Source: Thiobacter sp. AK1 (GTDB lineage: Bacteria > Pseudomonadota > Gammaproteobacteria > Burkholderiales > Thiobacteraceae). Taken from it: a DNA stretch of 64,000 nucleotides. This document shows, one piece after another, positions 21,837 through 33,103 of this stretch (position 1 is its first letter; every line of letters begins with the position of its first letter). The DNA is taken from NCBI RefSeq assembly GCF_039822265.1, contig NZ_JBAJEX010000002.1, positions 186,001 through 250,000 on the forward strand. The letters run 5' to 3'. A model generated the notes under the pieces. The model was not told the DNA's origin, did no database searches, and saw nothing but the letters and a program-made list of their open reading frames with translations. Both the position numbers and the translations under genes were made by a program.

Positions 21837-22906
21837 GATGCAACCTGTGTGCCGTAATGTTTTTCCACCCACTGACGGTAAGCGCCGCTGGTGATGCGCG
21901 CCACCCAGTCTTGATGGGCGAGATACCACTCCACCGTTTTGCTCAGCCCGCTGTCGAAACTCTCATCCGGCTGCCAACCCAGCTCCCGCTGCATCTTGCG
22001 TGCATCGATGGCGTAGCGGCGGTCGTGCCCAGGGCGGTCCGCGACGAAACGGATCAACCGCGCGTGGGGCGCGCCCTCTGGTCTTAGGCGATCCAGGATG
22101 GCGCACAGGGCGTGCACCACGTCCAGATTGGTCTTTTCGTTCCAGCCGCCGATGTTGTAGGTCTCGCCGGGCCGCCCCGCCTCCAGCACGCGCATCAGGG
22201 CGCGGCAGTGGTCAGTGACGTAGAGCCAGTCGCGGATGTTGCGTCCATCGCCGTAGATGGGCAGCGGTCTGCCCGACAGGGCGTTGAGGATCATCAAGGG
22301 GATGAGTTTTTCGGGAAACTGGTAGGGGCCGTAGTTGTTGGAGCAATGGGTGATGATGACGGGGAGCCCATAGGTGTGATGCCAGGCCCGCGCCAGGTGG
22401 TCGGAAGCCGCCTTTGACGCCGAATAGGGACTATTGGGGGCAAAACAGGTGGTCTCGGAAAACGGTGGGTCCGTGGGCCCGAGGGAGCCATAGACTTCAT
22501 CGGTGGAAACGTGCACGAAACGGAAACGCGCGCGCTGCGCCTGCGGGCACGCGGCAAGATAGGCCCGCGCGGCTTCCAGCAAGTGGAAGGTGCCGTTGAC
22601 GTTGGTGGTGATGAAATCCTCCGGGCCGTGGATGGAACGGTCCACGTGGGATTCCGCTGCGAAATGCACAATGGCGCGCACCTGGTGCTCGGCGAGCAGG
22701 CGTTCCACCAGGGCGCGATCGTTGATGTCGCCGCGCACAAAAATGTGGCGAGCATCGTTGGCCACCGCTGCGAGATTGTCCAGGTTTCCCGCATAGGTGA
22801 GCTTGTCCAGGTTGACCACTGGCTCGTCGTGGCGGGCGAGCCACTCGAGCACAAAGTTGGCGCCGATGAAACCGGCGCCGCCGGTGACGAGGATGGAAGA
22901 GGTCAT
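21833..22906 (-). CDS. rmlB: dTDP-glucose 4,6-dehydratase
   Basis: This 357-residue SDR enzyme carries [15 protein letters not shown], the [11 protein letters not shown] and VSTDEVYG motifs and the [11 protein letters not shown]yr/Lys pair, all characteristic of RmlB. It converts dTDP-glucose to the 4-keto-6-deoxy intermediate with bound NAD. It is translationally coupled to rmlA. Sequence and length are ordinary, with no repeat insertion. Confidence 0.95.
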   Translation of the reverse strand: MTSSILVTGGAGFIGANFVLEWLARHDEPVVNLDKLTYAGNLDNLAAVANDARHIFVRGDINDRALVERLLAEHQVRAIVHFAAESHVDRSIHGPEDFITTNVNGTFHLLEAARAYLAACPQAQRARFRFVHVSTDEVYGSLGPTDPPFSETTCFAPNSPYSASKAASDHLARAWHHTYGLPVIITHCSNNYGPYQFPEKLIPLMILNALSGRPLPIYGDGRNIRDWLYVTDHCRALMRVLEAGRPGETYNIGGWNEKTNLDVVHALCAILDRLRPEGAPHARLIRFVADRPGHDRRYAIDARKMQRELGWQPDESFDSGLSKTVEWYLAHQDWVARITSGAYRQWVEKHYGTQVAS

Positions 22907-22976
22907 GGCAGGTCTGCCTTTAGATTCGGCTACAAATCATACCCCGGGGCACCCACAAGCCCATCACTCGTCTCGG

Positions 22977-23984
22977 CTAAAGCCTGTAATAAGCCCGGTA
23001 CCAGGTGACGAACTGGTCGATACCCGCCGCCAGCGGGGTGGCGGGCGCAAACCCCACTGCTTCCCGCAGCAGGGTGGTATCGGCATAGGTCGCTTCCACA
23101 TCGCCCGGTTGCATGGGCAAGAAGATTTTCTCGGCCTTGCGCCCCACCGCACGTTCGATGGTTTCGATGAAACTCATGAGCTCCACCGGCTCGTGGTTGC
23201 CGATGTTGTAGATGCGATAGGGCGCGTGGCTGGCGGCCGGATCGGGATGGGCATGGTCGAAATCCGGCTGCCCTTCTGGAATCTTGTCGAGCACGCGCAC
23301 CACGCCTTCGATGATGTCGTCGATATAGGTAAAGTCACGCCGCATTTTGCCTTCGTTGAACACTTGGATGGGTTCGCCACGCAGGATGGCCCCCACGAAC
23401 AGGGAAGGCGACATGTCCGGCCGGCCCCAGGGACCATAGACGGTGAAGAAGCGCAAGCCCGTGGTGGGCAAGCCGAACAGGTGGCTATAGGTGTGGGCCA
23501 TGAGTTCGTTGGCTTTCTTGGTGGCGGCATAAAGACTCACCGGATGGTCCACGTTGTCGTGCTCGGAGAAGGGCATCTTGCGGTTCGCACCGTACACCGA
23601 GGAGCTGCTGGCATAGACCAGGTGCTCCACGCCCTGCTGGCGGCAGCCTTCCAGCACGTTGCCGAAGGCCACCAGATTGGAGTCGATGTAGGCTTGGGGA
23701 TTCTTGAGGGAATAGCGCACACCAGGTTGGGCGGCCAGATGCACCACCCGCTGAAAGCGCCCCTTGGCGAACAGTTCTGCGCAGGCTAAGCGGTCGGCCA
23801 GGTCCAGCTCGGCGAAGGCAAAGCCACGCTTGCCCTCCAGTTGCCGCAGCCGGTCCACTTTCAGTTTCACGTCGTAGTAGTCGTTGAGGTTGTCCACGCC
23901 CACCACTTCGTCGCCGCGCGCGACCAAGCGTTGCGCAGTGTGCATGCCGATGAAACCGGCGCAGCCGGTGACCAGGATTCTCAA
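22977..23984 (-). CDS. UDP-glucuronate 4-epimerase-like NAD-dependent epimerase
   Basis: This 335-residue extended SDR has ILVTGCAGFIGMHTAQRLV, a VDNLNDYYDVKLK segment, HLAAQPGVRYS, SSSSVYG and the YAATKKANELM pair, a combination characteristic of UDP-glucuronic acid 4-epimerases (CapI/LpsL type). It would supply UDP-galacturonate for the glycan. That would be a carboxylated sugar on which the asnB-type amidotransferase could act; this link is inference. It overlaps the upstream glycosyltransferase gene by 4 bp. Confidence 0.88.
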   Translation of the reverse strand: MRILVTGCAGFIGMHTAQRLVARGDEVVGVDNLNDYYDVKLKVDRLRQLEGKRGFAFAELDLADRLACAELFAKGRFQRVVHLAAQPGVRYSLKNPQAYIDSNLVAFGNVLEGCRQQGVEHLVYASSSSVYGANRKMPFSEHDNVDHPVSLYAATKKANELMAHTYSHLFGLPTTGLRFFTVYGPWGRPDMSPSLFVGAILRGEPIQVFNEGKMRRDFTYIDDIIEGVVRVLDKIPEGQPDFDHAHPDPAASHAPYRIYNIGNHEPVELMSFIETIERAVGRKAEKIFLPMQPGDVEATYADTTLLREAVGFAPATPLAAGIDQFVTWYRAYYRL

Positions 23985-24739
23985 GGCTTACCCTTTCCTT
24001 GCAGTTCCAAAAGTTTCGCGTATTTGACGAAGCTGTTCATGCACCCGATGCCGATGTGCACCAGGCCGGGCAGCCCGTCGAGAAAGCCAGCACGTAAGAG
24101 ATAAAACTTTACGAAGCGCATAAGCGGGCTTGCCAGCAGCAATCCCCAGGTGGCGCGCCGCCCTGCCTGGTAGAGCGCCTCGGCCTGCAGGCTGGTGTAG
24201 TGGTTCTGCTTTTCCAGATAGCCCGCAAGTGTCTCGCAGGATTCGTGCAGCAAATCGCCCGCAAGCCGCGACACGGGCCCGTCGCAGATTACCTTCTCAT
24301 GCACCGCATCCTCGCTCCAGCGCGCGCGCCTGCGATCGAACAGGCGCAACGACCAATCCGGATAGCCTTCCCCATGAGCGAGCCAGCGCCCCAGGAAACG
24401 GTTGCGCCGCGCCATTTCGAACCCGGCGGCAGTGGGCGCCACCAGGGCCTTTTCGATGGCCGTCATGAGTTGCGGCGTCACCCGCTCATCGGCGTCGATG
24501 GACAATACCCAGTCATGGGTCGCTGCTTGCGCGGCAAACTGCTTCTGCGGGCCGTAGCCGAGCCACGCCTGGTGAAGCACCCGCGCGCCCCGCGCGGCGG
24601 CAAGCTCGGGGGTCGCATCGCGGCTGCCCGAGTCCACCACCAGGATTTCGTCGGCGAAGGCCACCGAGTCGAGGCAGGGACCGATCTGCCCCGCGGCGTC
24701 GCGGGCGATGATGGTAACGGACAAGGGATGGCGGGTCAT
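23981..24739 (-). CDS. Glycosyltransferase family 2, WaaE/KdtX-like
   Basis: This 252-residue GT2 protein resembles LPS-core beta-glucosyltransferases: LSVTIIARDAAGQIGPCLDS, then EILVVDSGSRDAT, and LSIDADERVTPQL as the acidic motif. It is the first gene of the minus-strand cluster and faces waaC across a 354-bp gap, which suits a core-modifying role. It overlaps the epimerase by 4 bp, so it is also part of the polysaccharide operon. Confidence 0.85.
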   Translation of the reverse strand: MTRHPLSVTIIARDAAGQIGPCLDSVAFADEILVVDSGSRDATPELAAARGARVLHQAWLGYGPQKQFAAQAATHDWVLSIDADERVTPQLMTAIEKALVAPTAAGFEMARRNRFLGRWLAHGEGYPDWSLRLFDRRRARWSEDAVHEKVICDGPVSRLAGDLLHESCETLAGYLEKQNHYTSLQAEALYQAGRRATWGLLLASPLMRFVKFYLLRAGFLDGLPGLVHIGIGCMNSFVKYAKLLELQGKGKP

Positions 24740-25093
24740 GATCGAAGATTATCGCGATTGACAAAAGTGCGTGAAACGCTGTGCGTAAACCGTCATCGTA
24801 GGAGCGGCCCTGGCGCACGCCCTCGAGGTCGCGTTCGTGGGTATGAGGTCTTTGGCCATTCCGATAAGCCCAGCCGCGAGCCACAATCCGGCATCGACCC
24901 CGCCCATGGCCGCGCCAGCCTCGATTCCTGCTTGCGCGCAAAATGAGCAAGACATGCCGTCAGCCTCCTCCCCGTGCGTCTTTCCTGTCTGCGCGCAAAG
25001 GCAGTCCTGGCTCGGCCAATCGCGGCTTGCAAGGCGTAATACCCCGCCATTCTATATGCGCGGCCCATGGTTTGCGTGTACGCTGTCGCCCCC
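24740..25093. other. Divergent intergenic region, 354 bp
   Basis: The region between the WaaE-like gene and waaC must hold promoters for both directions. It contains a degenerate REP-like stretch (GTAGGAGCGGCCCTGGCGC near 24799), and the decamer TGCGCGCAAA appears twice (24934 and 24989). Short frames here have no recognisable protein content. No promoter hexamers stand out clearly enough to assign. Confidence 0.5.
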
Positions 25094-26059
25094 ATGCGGG
25101 TGCTTTTGGTCAAGACTTCGTCGATGGGCGACGTGATCCACAATCTGCCAGTGGTGGCGGACATTCGCGCGCGCTATCCATATGCGCGTATCGATTGGCT
25201 GGTGGAGGAAGCCTTCGCCGACATCCCGCGCCTCAATCCTGGAGTCGAGAGGGTGATCCCCGTGGCCCTGCGTCGCTGGCGCAGGCAGCTTTTGCGGCCC
25301 GCGGTGTGGCGCGAGATGGCTGCCTTTCGGCGACGCGTGTGGGCGCACGCCTACGATGTGATTCTGGACACCCAGGGCCTCATCAAGAGCGCACTGCTTG
25401 CGCGGCTCGCCCAAGGCGCGCACGTGGGCTACTGTGCCGATTGCGCGCGCGAGCCGCTGGCGGCCCGCTTCTACGACCGTTGCCACAGCGTCGATGCCCA
25501 GGCGCACGCGGTGGTGCGCTACCGCGCGCTTGCGGCCGCAGCTTTTGCCTTGCCCGCCGACTTGCCCCTGGACTACGGGCTGCCGCGCCCGGCGCAGGCT
25601 CCAAGCTTCGCGCCCGAGGCGCCCTACGGGGTGCTACTCACCGCCACCAGCCGCAGGGAAAAACTCTGGCCGGAAGCCCATTGGGTCGCCCTGGGGCACG
25701 CGCTCGTGAGCCGGGGCTTCGGCCTCGTGCTGCCCTGGGGTAGTCTTGCTGAATACGAACGCGCGCGCCGGATAGCGGACCAGCTCCCGGGGACGATCCC
25801 CGCTCCGCGCCTGACCCTGACCGAGGCCGCCGCCCTGCTCGCCCACGCCCGCCTGGTGGTGGGCGTGGATACGGGACTGGCACATTTGGCCACCGCCGTG
25901 GGCACGCCCACCATCGGCCTCTACGGCGGCTCCGATCCGCGCCGCAATGGCCTGTATGCCACCACGCCCGTGGCCAATCTGGGTGTGCCGGGACGTTTTG
26001 CCCAGGTGAGCGAAGTGCTCGCGGTGGTGGACACGTGGCTGGGGCGGGGAACAGTCTGA
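25094..26059 (+). CDS. waaC: Lipopolysaccharide heptosyltransferase I
   Basis: This 321-residue GT9 enzyme adds the first L-glycero-D-manno-heptose to Kdo2-lipid A at the cytoplasmic face of the inner membrane. The start MRVLLVKTSSMGDVIHNLPV at ATG 25094 is the classic WaaC N-terminus; an upstream GTG would add nine residues. The C-terminal GVDTGLAHLATAVGTPTIGLYG matches the ADP-heptose binding region. It is followed immediately by waaA without any gap. Confidence 0.95.
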   Translation: MRVLLVKTSSMGDVIHNLPVVADIRARYPYARIDWLVEEAFADIPRLNPGVERVIPVALRRWRRQLLRPAVWREMAAFRRRVWAHAYDVILDTQGLIKSALLARLAQGAHVGYCADCAREPLAARFYDRCHSVDAQAHAVVRYRALAAAAFALPADLPLDYGLPRPAQAPSFAPEAPYGVLLTATSRREKLWPEAHWVALGHALVSRGFGLVLPWGSLAEYERARRIADQLPGTIPAPRLTLTEAAALLAHARLVVGVDTGLAHLATAVGTPTIGLYGGSDPRRNGLYATTPVANLGVPGRFAQVSEVLAVVDTWLGRGTV

Positions 26060-27313
26060 ATGCGGCGCCTCTATACCCTGCTTCTCTATGCGCTGCTGCC
26101 CGGGGTGCTGTTGCGTCTGGCCTGGCGCGCGCGGCGCGAACCTGCTTATCTCGCGCACCTGCTGGAGCGTTTCGGGCATCATCCCGGCGCGCCGGACCGA
26201 CCCGTGATCTGGATCCACGCCGTCTCCGTGGGCGAGACCCGCGCCGCCGCCCCGCTCATCCAGGCCCTACGACGATGCCATCCGGACCACTCGATCCTGC
26301 TCACCCATATGACCCCCACGGGGCGTGCAACGGGCCGTCAACTCTACGGCGATACCGTGCTGCAGGCCTACTGCCCCTATGATTATCCGTTTGCAATCCG
26401 CGCTTTCCTGCGCCATGTCCGGCCGCGACTGGCGCTAATCATGGAAACCGAGGTCTGGCCCAATCTCGTGGCAGCCTGCCGGAAGGCGGGCGTGCCGGTG
26501 TGGCTCGTCAATGCGCGGCTTTCCGAACGTTCCGCGCGGCGCTACCAGCGTTTCGGCCCACTCAGCCGCGCCACCTTCGCCGCCCTCACCGGCGTGGCCG
26601 CCCAGACTGAAGCCGACGCCGCGCGGCTTAAAGCCTTGGGCGCAAAACACGTGGTGGTGACAGGCAACCTCAAGTTCGACATCACCCCGCCTGCCGAGGC
26701 CGAACGACACGCTTGCGCGCTGCGGCAACGCCTGGGGGGGCGCCCGGTGCTTCTGGCCGCCAGCACCCGCGAGGGCGAAGAAGCGCAACTGCTCGACGCG
26801 CTCGCCCTCTGCGCCGTGCCGGACCTGCTTGTGGTCATCGTGCCCCGCCATCCGCAACGCTTCGATGAGGTGGCCGCGCTCTTGGCGCGGCGGGGCATTC
26901 CTTTCCAGCGGCGCAGCGAAGACGCACCACTGGCCTCGCACACCCGTGTGCTGCTGGGGGACAGCATGGGAGAGATGTTCGCCTACTATGGCGCGGCGGA
27001 CGTGGCAATCATGGGCGGCAGTCTGCTGCCCCATGGCGGCCAGAATCTAATCGAGGCCTGCGCCATGGGCACGCCGGTGATCTTGGGACCGCACACCTTC
27101 AACTTCGCGCAAGCGGCGCAGGATGCCCTGGCCGCCGGCGCGGCACTGCGCGTTGGCGATGCGGGCGAGGCCGTGCGCGCCGCCTGCCGGCTACTGGGCG
27201 ATCCGAAGCGGCGCGCGGCCATGGGGCAAGCGGGGCGCCAGTTCGCCGCAGCGCATCGGGGCGCCACCGAACGCACCCTGGCGGCCATCGAAGCCAGCCA
27301 AGGTCGCGGCTGA
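26060..27313 (+). CDS. waaA: 3-deoxy-D-manno-octulosonic acid transferase
   Basis: This 417-residue GT30 enzyme attaches Kdo to lipid A precursor. It shows an N-terminal membrane anchor (YTLLLYALLPGVLLRLAW), the catalytic-region WIHAVSVGETRAA, the IMETEVWPNL motif and the C-terminal GGSLLPHGGQNLIEA with the following HTFNFAQAAQ. It starts directly after the waaC stop, forming a two-gene operon of core biosynthesis. The 160-bp gap downstream separates it from the convergent tolC-like gene. Confidence 0.95.
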   Translation: MRRLYTLLLYALLPGVLLRLAWRARREPAYLAHLLERFGHHPGAPDRPVIWIHAVSVGETRAAAPLIQALRRCHPDHSILLTHMTPTGRATGRQLYGDTVLQAYCPYDYPFAIRAFLRHVRPRLALIMETEVWPNLVAACRKAGVPVWLVNARLSERSARRYQRFGPLSRATFAALTGVAAQTEADAARLKALGAKHVVVTGNLKFDITPPAEAERHACALRQRLGGRPVLLAASTREGEEAQLLDALALCAVPDLLVVIVPRHPQRFDEVAALLARRGIPFQRRSEDAPLASHTRVLLGDSMGEMFAYYGAADVAIMGGSLLPHGGQNLIEACAMGTPVILGPHTFNFAQAAQDALAAGAALRVGDAGEAVRAACRLLGDPKRRAAMGQAGRQFAAAHRGATERTLAAIEASQGRG

Positions 27314-27473
27314 CGCTCCGCCCACAGCCGTGCTCGATGCCATGTGGCCTGGACACCGTGGGAGGCGCTGTAGTGGCGACCGGCAGCGGGACCACGGGTC
27401 GATCCAGGCGAAAACCTCTCCCGCAAGCCCCCAACCTTTCTGTAGGCGACCCCGGCGACCCTCGCCCGGCGGG

Positions 27474-28799
27474 TCAGCGGCCGGCGAGCCAGGTGTTGGT
27501 GGCGATGACGTCGCCTTCGTTAAGGTCCCCCACCGCGGCTTCGAGACGCAGGCGGGCGAGGATGTAGGCATAGGTGGCCTGGGCCAGGTCGCGCTTGGCG
27601 GTGAAAAGTTGCTGCCGCGCATTGAGCAGGTCCACGCTGGTGCGCACGCCCACTTCCAAGCCGAGCTGGGTGGATTCGAGGGAGAGTTGGCTGGAGGCGA
27701 GCGCCTGCTTGAGGGCCTTCACCTGGGCGATGCCGTTGCTGACATTGAGATAGGCCTGGCGGACCTGCTGGGTGACAGCGCGTACCGCGGCTTCCAGTTC
27801 TTGCCGTGCTTGCTCCTGATGGGCGAGCGCCTCACGCACCCGGGAATCGGTGCCGCCCCCCTGATAAATGGGTATGGCGAGCTGCAGGCCGATGGTTTTG
27901 GCAGTCTGGTCGAAGCCGCCGAAGGTGCCGCCGCCGACACGGTTATCGCCATAGCTTGCCACCACGTCCAGAGTCGGATGATGGCCGCCGCGAGCGACTT
28001 CCACCTGCTGGTTGGCGGCCTCGAGTGCGGCGCGCGCCGCGATGAGGTTGGGGTTGTGATTAAGGGCGCGCTGGACCCAAGCTTCCATGTCTTGCTGCGG
28101 CGCTTCCAGGGGTGGTTCACCCCGCAAGGGTTCGACCCGCTCCACCGGTTTGCCCGTGAGGCGCTCCAGGTCGCGGCGCTTGATTTCCAGGTCGTTCTGG
28201 GCGGCGATCTCCTGGGCCACGATCAGGTCGTAGCGGGCCTGGGCCTCGTGGGTGTCGGTAATGGTGGCAGTGCCCACCTCGAAGGCCCTTTTCGCCTGCG
28301 CCAGCTGTTCGGCGATGGCAGCCTTTTGCGCCTGGGCGAGCACCACGTTGTCCTGGGCGAGCAAGACATCGAAATAGGCCTGGGCGACGCGCAGTACCAG
28401 CTCCTGGCCCGCCTGCTCGAACTGGGCATCGGTTGCGGCCACCGCCGCCTTGGCCTGCTCATAAGCCGCGAAATTCTGCCTGCGATACAAGGGCTGGGCG
28501 ATGCTCACGCTGTAGCCATGGCTGTTATAACGGCTGGTGCCACTGGACAGCAGGCCCGGCATGGACGCCCGGTAGGTGGTGTCCACCTCGTTGTAGGTGG
28601 TGTTGGCATTGAGATTGACCGACGGGAGCAACCCCGCGCGGCCCTGGGGCAGCTTTTCCCGCCCGGCATCCCGCGCGGCGCGGGCGGCCTGGTAGGTGGC
28701 GTCTTGGCTGAGCGCCTCCCGGTAGAGCTGCAAAAGATCCGCGCCGAAGGCGGGCGACACGATTCCGATGGCGGCCAGCGCCGCCGCAAGCGTCTTCAT
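27474..28799 (-). CDS. tolC: TolC-family outer membrane channel protein
   Basis: This 441-residue protein has a signal peptide (cleavage probably after SPAFGA) and the two-fold repeated coiled-coil architecture of outer membrane efflux proteins used by type I secretion and RND pumps. Recognisable TolC-type segments are DLLQLYREALSQDATYQAAR at the N-terminus, AQAYFDVLLAQDNVVLAQAQ near 135-155 and TSVDLLNARQQLFTAKRDLAQ near the C-terminus. It forms a compact run with the rhodanese and pcm genes, an arrangement seen in related betaproteobacteria. Confidence 0.92.
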   Translation of the reverse strand: MKTLAAALAAIGIVSPAFGADLLQLYREALSQDATYQAARAARDAGREKLPQGRAGLLPSVNLNANTTYNEVDTTYRASMPGLLSSGTSRYNSHGYSVSIAQPLYRRQNFAAYEQAKAAVAATDAQFEQAGQELVLRVAQAYFDVLLAQDNVVLAQAQKAAIAEQLAQAKRAFEVGTATITDTHEAQARYDLIVAQEIAAQNDLEIKRRDLERLTGKPVERVEPLRGEPPLEAPQQDMEAWVQRALNHNPNLIAARAALEAANQQVEVARGGHHPTLDVVASYGDNRVGGGTFGGFDQTAKTIGLQLAIPIYQGGGTDSRVREALAHQEQARQELEAAVRAVTQQVRQAYLNVSNGIAQVKALKQALASSQLSLESTQLGLEVGVRTSVDLLNARQQLFTAKRDLAQATYAYILARLRLEAAVGDLNEGDVIATNTWLAGR

Positions 28800-28820
28800 G
28801 GAATGCCTTTCGCGGTGGAG

Positions 28821-29144
28821 TCAGTAGGTGGGCATGGACGCGTCCACATCCCGCGCCCAGGCGGCCAGACCGCCGGTGAGATTATACACGGCGCGAAATC
28901 CCTGCCGCTCCAGCACCCGGGCCACCTGATAGCTGCGGATGCCATGATGGCAGATGACCACCGTTTCCCGATCGGGTGAGAGGGCGTCGAGCCGCTCGAG
29001 GAGCTGGCGCATAGGAAAAAGCTCGGCGCCCGGCAAATGGCAGATGTCGAATTCCCACGGCTCGCGCACGTCCACAAGCCGGGGCTTGGGCCGGCTGGGA
29101 TCGGACAGCCAGGCGGCAAGCTCCGCGGGCGTCAAGTGTTCCAT
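28821..29144 (-). CDS. Rhodanese-like sulfurtransferase
   Basis: This 107-residue single-domain rhodanese has the active-site loop VVICHHGIRSYQVA, with the catalytic Cys and the six-residue cradle ending in Arg-Ser, and the LVDVREPWEFD signature. It probably handles sulfane sulfur in the cytoplasm. The start codon overlaps the pcm stop by 1 bp (TGATG). Substrate is unknown. Confidence 0.9.
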   Translation of the reverse strand: MEHLTPAELAAWLSDPSRPKPRLVDVREPWEFDICHLPGAELFPMRQLLERLDALSPDRETVVICHHGIRSYQVARVLERQGFRAVYNLTGGLAAWARDVDASMPTY

Positions 29145-29797
29145 CAGAAGACGAAGCGCGCCGGCTGAGGCGCGTTGATCAGCGGCGCGATGCAGGTTTC
29201 GAATAGATCCTCGCTCTCGGACACGCCAGGTTCGATCAGGCGCACTCGGCGCGCCGTCATCACCGGCGGTTCGCCCACCACCGCTAGCAGCCGCCCCCCT
29301 GGACGTAAGCTGTGGAGGAATGCTTCCGCCAGCACCGGCGTCGAGCCGGTGAGCACGATGGCGTCATAGGGCGCATGGCGCGCCCAACCGCGAGCGGCGT
29401 CGCCCACCTCGAAGGTGACGTTGTGGATCTCGTGGGCGGCGAGCTTGGCGCGCGCCTCGCTGGAAAACTCCGGCAGGATCTCCACGCTCACCACGTCGCG
29501 GGCAAGCTGCGCAAGCAGCGCGGTGAAGTAGCCACTCCCCGTCCCCACTTCCAGCACCTTGTCCGTGGGCTTGAGCTCAAGCGCCTGGAGCAGGCGCGCC
29601 TCCAGCTTGGGTGCCAGCATGGTCTGGCCGTGACCCAAAGGAATTTCCAGATCGGAAAACGCGAGGCTACGATAGACGGGCGGCACGTACTCCTCCCGCT
29701 TGACCCGATAGAGTGTGCCGAGCACCGTCTCGTCCAGCACGCCCCACGGGCGGATCTGCTGCTCGACCATGTTGAACCGGGCCTGTTCCAAATCCAT
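29144..29797 (-). CDS. pcm: Protein-L-isoaspartate O-methyltransferase family protein
   Basis: This SAM-dependent methyltransferase of 217 residues belongs to the protein-repair PCMT family. Visible features are MVEQQIRPWGVLD near the N-terminus, PLGHGQTMLAPKLEARLLQ, motif I VLEVGTGSGYFTALLA and post-motif VSVEILPE. ATG 29797 is chosen because GGAGG lies 5 bp upstream and the family begins here; a longer frame adds lysine-rich residues without homology. Divergent forms upstream of tolC may methylate other substrates. Confidence 0.88.
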   Translation of the reverse strand: MDLEQARFNMVEQQIRPWGVLDETVLGTLYRVKREEYVPPVYRSLAFSDLEIPLGHGQTMLAPKLEARLLQALELKPTDKVLEVGTGSGYFTALLAQLARDVVSVEILPEFSSEARAKLAAHEIHNVTFEVGDAARGWARHAPYDAIVLTGSTPVLAEAFLHSLRPGGRLLAVVGEPPVMTARRVRLIEPGVSESEDLFETCIAPLINAPQPARFVF

Positions 29798-29855
29798 GAC
29801 GCCTCCGTGTTTTTCCTTATGAATCTTGCGATTATTCCACAAATGCCGTACCTTT

Positions 29856-32133
<2,278 letters not shown>

Positions 32134-32196
32134 CGCGCCGTCACACCTGCCTGCGCAAAGCCGATACAATGCCGGCTTTGCGCGGCGCGAGACTTC

Positions 32197-33021
32197 ATGG
32201 ATATCGTTCTGCTTCTCAAGGCTCTTCTGCTTGGCATCGTCGAGGGCCTGACCGAGTTTCTGCCCGTTTCCTCCACTGGTCATCTGATCCTGGTGGGCGA
32301 CCTGCTCGACTTCAACGACGAGCGCGGCAAGGTGTTCGAGATCGCCATCCAACTCGCCGCCATCCTCGCCGTGTGCTGGGATTACCGGCAACGTCTGGCG
32401 CAAGTCGCGCAGGGCGTGGCGCATGTGCCCCGGGAACAACGCTTCGTGTTTCACCTGTTGGTGGCCTTTCTGCCAGCCGCGGTGCTCGGAGTGATGTTTC
32501 ATCACACCATCAAGGCGTATCTGTTCAATCCCATCACGGTGGCTGCGGCGCTGATCGCAGGTGGATTGGCGATTCTCTATATCGAGAAGCGTGCCTACCA
32601 TCCCCGTGTGCAGACAGTGGATGCCATGAGCTGGCAGCAGGCGCTGCAGATCGGCTTCGCCCAGTCGCTCGCCATGTTTCCGGGTGTGTCGCGCGCCGGG
32701 GCCACCATCATGGGCGGCATCGTGTTTGGCTTGTCGCGGCGGGCGGCCACCGAGTTTTCGTTCTTTCTCGCCATCCCCACCATGTTCGCGGCGACGTTCT
32801 ACGACGTATATAAGAACTGGTTGCTCCTGCGGCTTTCCGACCTGCCGCTGTTCGCGGTGGGCTTCGCGGCCTCCTTCATCGCCGCCATGCTGGCCGTGAA
32901 GGCCTTGCTGCGCTGGGTGGCCAGCCACAGCTTCATTCCCTTCGCCTGGTATCGCATCGCCTTGGGCTTAGTCGTCCTGTTCTTCTATCGGGACCAGTGG
33001 GGCAGCGCGTTCGGCGCATGA
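32197..33021 (+). CDS. uppP: Undecaprenyl-diphosphatase
   Basis: This 274-residue polytopic membrane enzyme (BacA/UppP) recycles undecaprenyl pyrophosphate to the monophosphate carrier used by peptidoglycan and the polysaccharide cluster. The two conserved active-site regions are [20 protein letters not shown] near residues 14-33 and [13 protein letters not shown] near 165. About eight hydrophobic segments are visible. The 82-bp gap after it contains a REP-like palindrome (GCGCGGCTAAAGCCGCG, 33033-33049). Confidence 0.95.
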   Translation: MDIVLLLKALLLGIVEGLTEFLPVSSTGHLILVGDLLDFNDERGKVFEIAIQLAAILAVCWDYRQRLAQVAQGVAHVPREQRFVFHLLVAFLPAAVLGVMFHHTIKAYLFNPITVAAALIAGGLAILYIEKRAYHPRVQTVDAMSWQQALQIGFAQSLAMFPGVSRAGATIMGGIVFGLSRRAATEFSFFLAIPTMFAATFYDVYKNWLLLRLSDLPLFAVGFAASFIAAMLAVKALLRWVASHSFIPFAWYRIALGLVVLFFYRDQWGSAFGA

Positions 33022-33032
33022 GCGCTGTGGAA

Positions 33033-33050
33033 TGGCTGGGGCGCGGCTAA
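33033..33050. repeat. REP-like palindrome after uppP
   Basis: GCGCGGCTAAAGCCGCG is a perfect stem of 7 bp around AAA, related to the palindromes at 20822-20925. It lies between the convergent ends of uppP and chpA and could stabilise or end transcripts; no poly-T tail follows. Confidence 0.5.
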
Positions 33051-33103
33051 AGCCGCGAGCAACACAGCCTTCACAAGCCGCGTCGCGGAAACGAAGTGCC
33101 AGG

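Noticed and set aside
24749..24955. Small minus-strand frame of 68 codons before the WaaE-like gene
   Set aside because: It has no ribosome site or similarity and overlaps a REP-like sequence.
27123..28979. A 618-codon plus-strand open frame across the tolC region
   Set aside because: It is antisense to tolC, has no domain pattern and reflects the high GC content.
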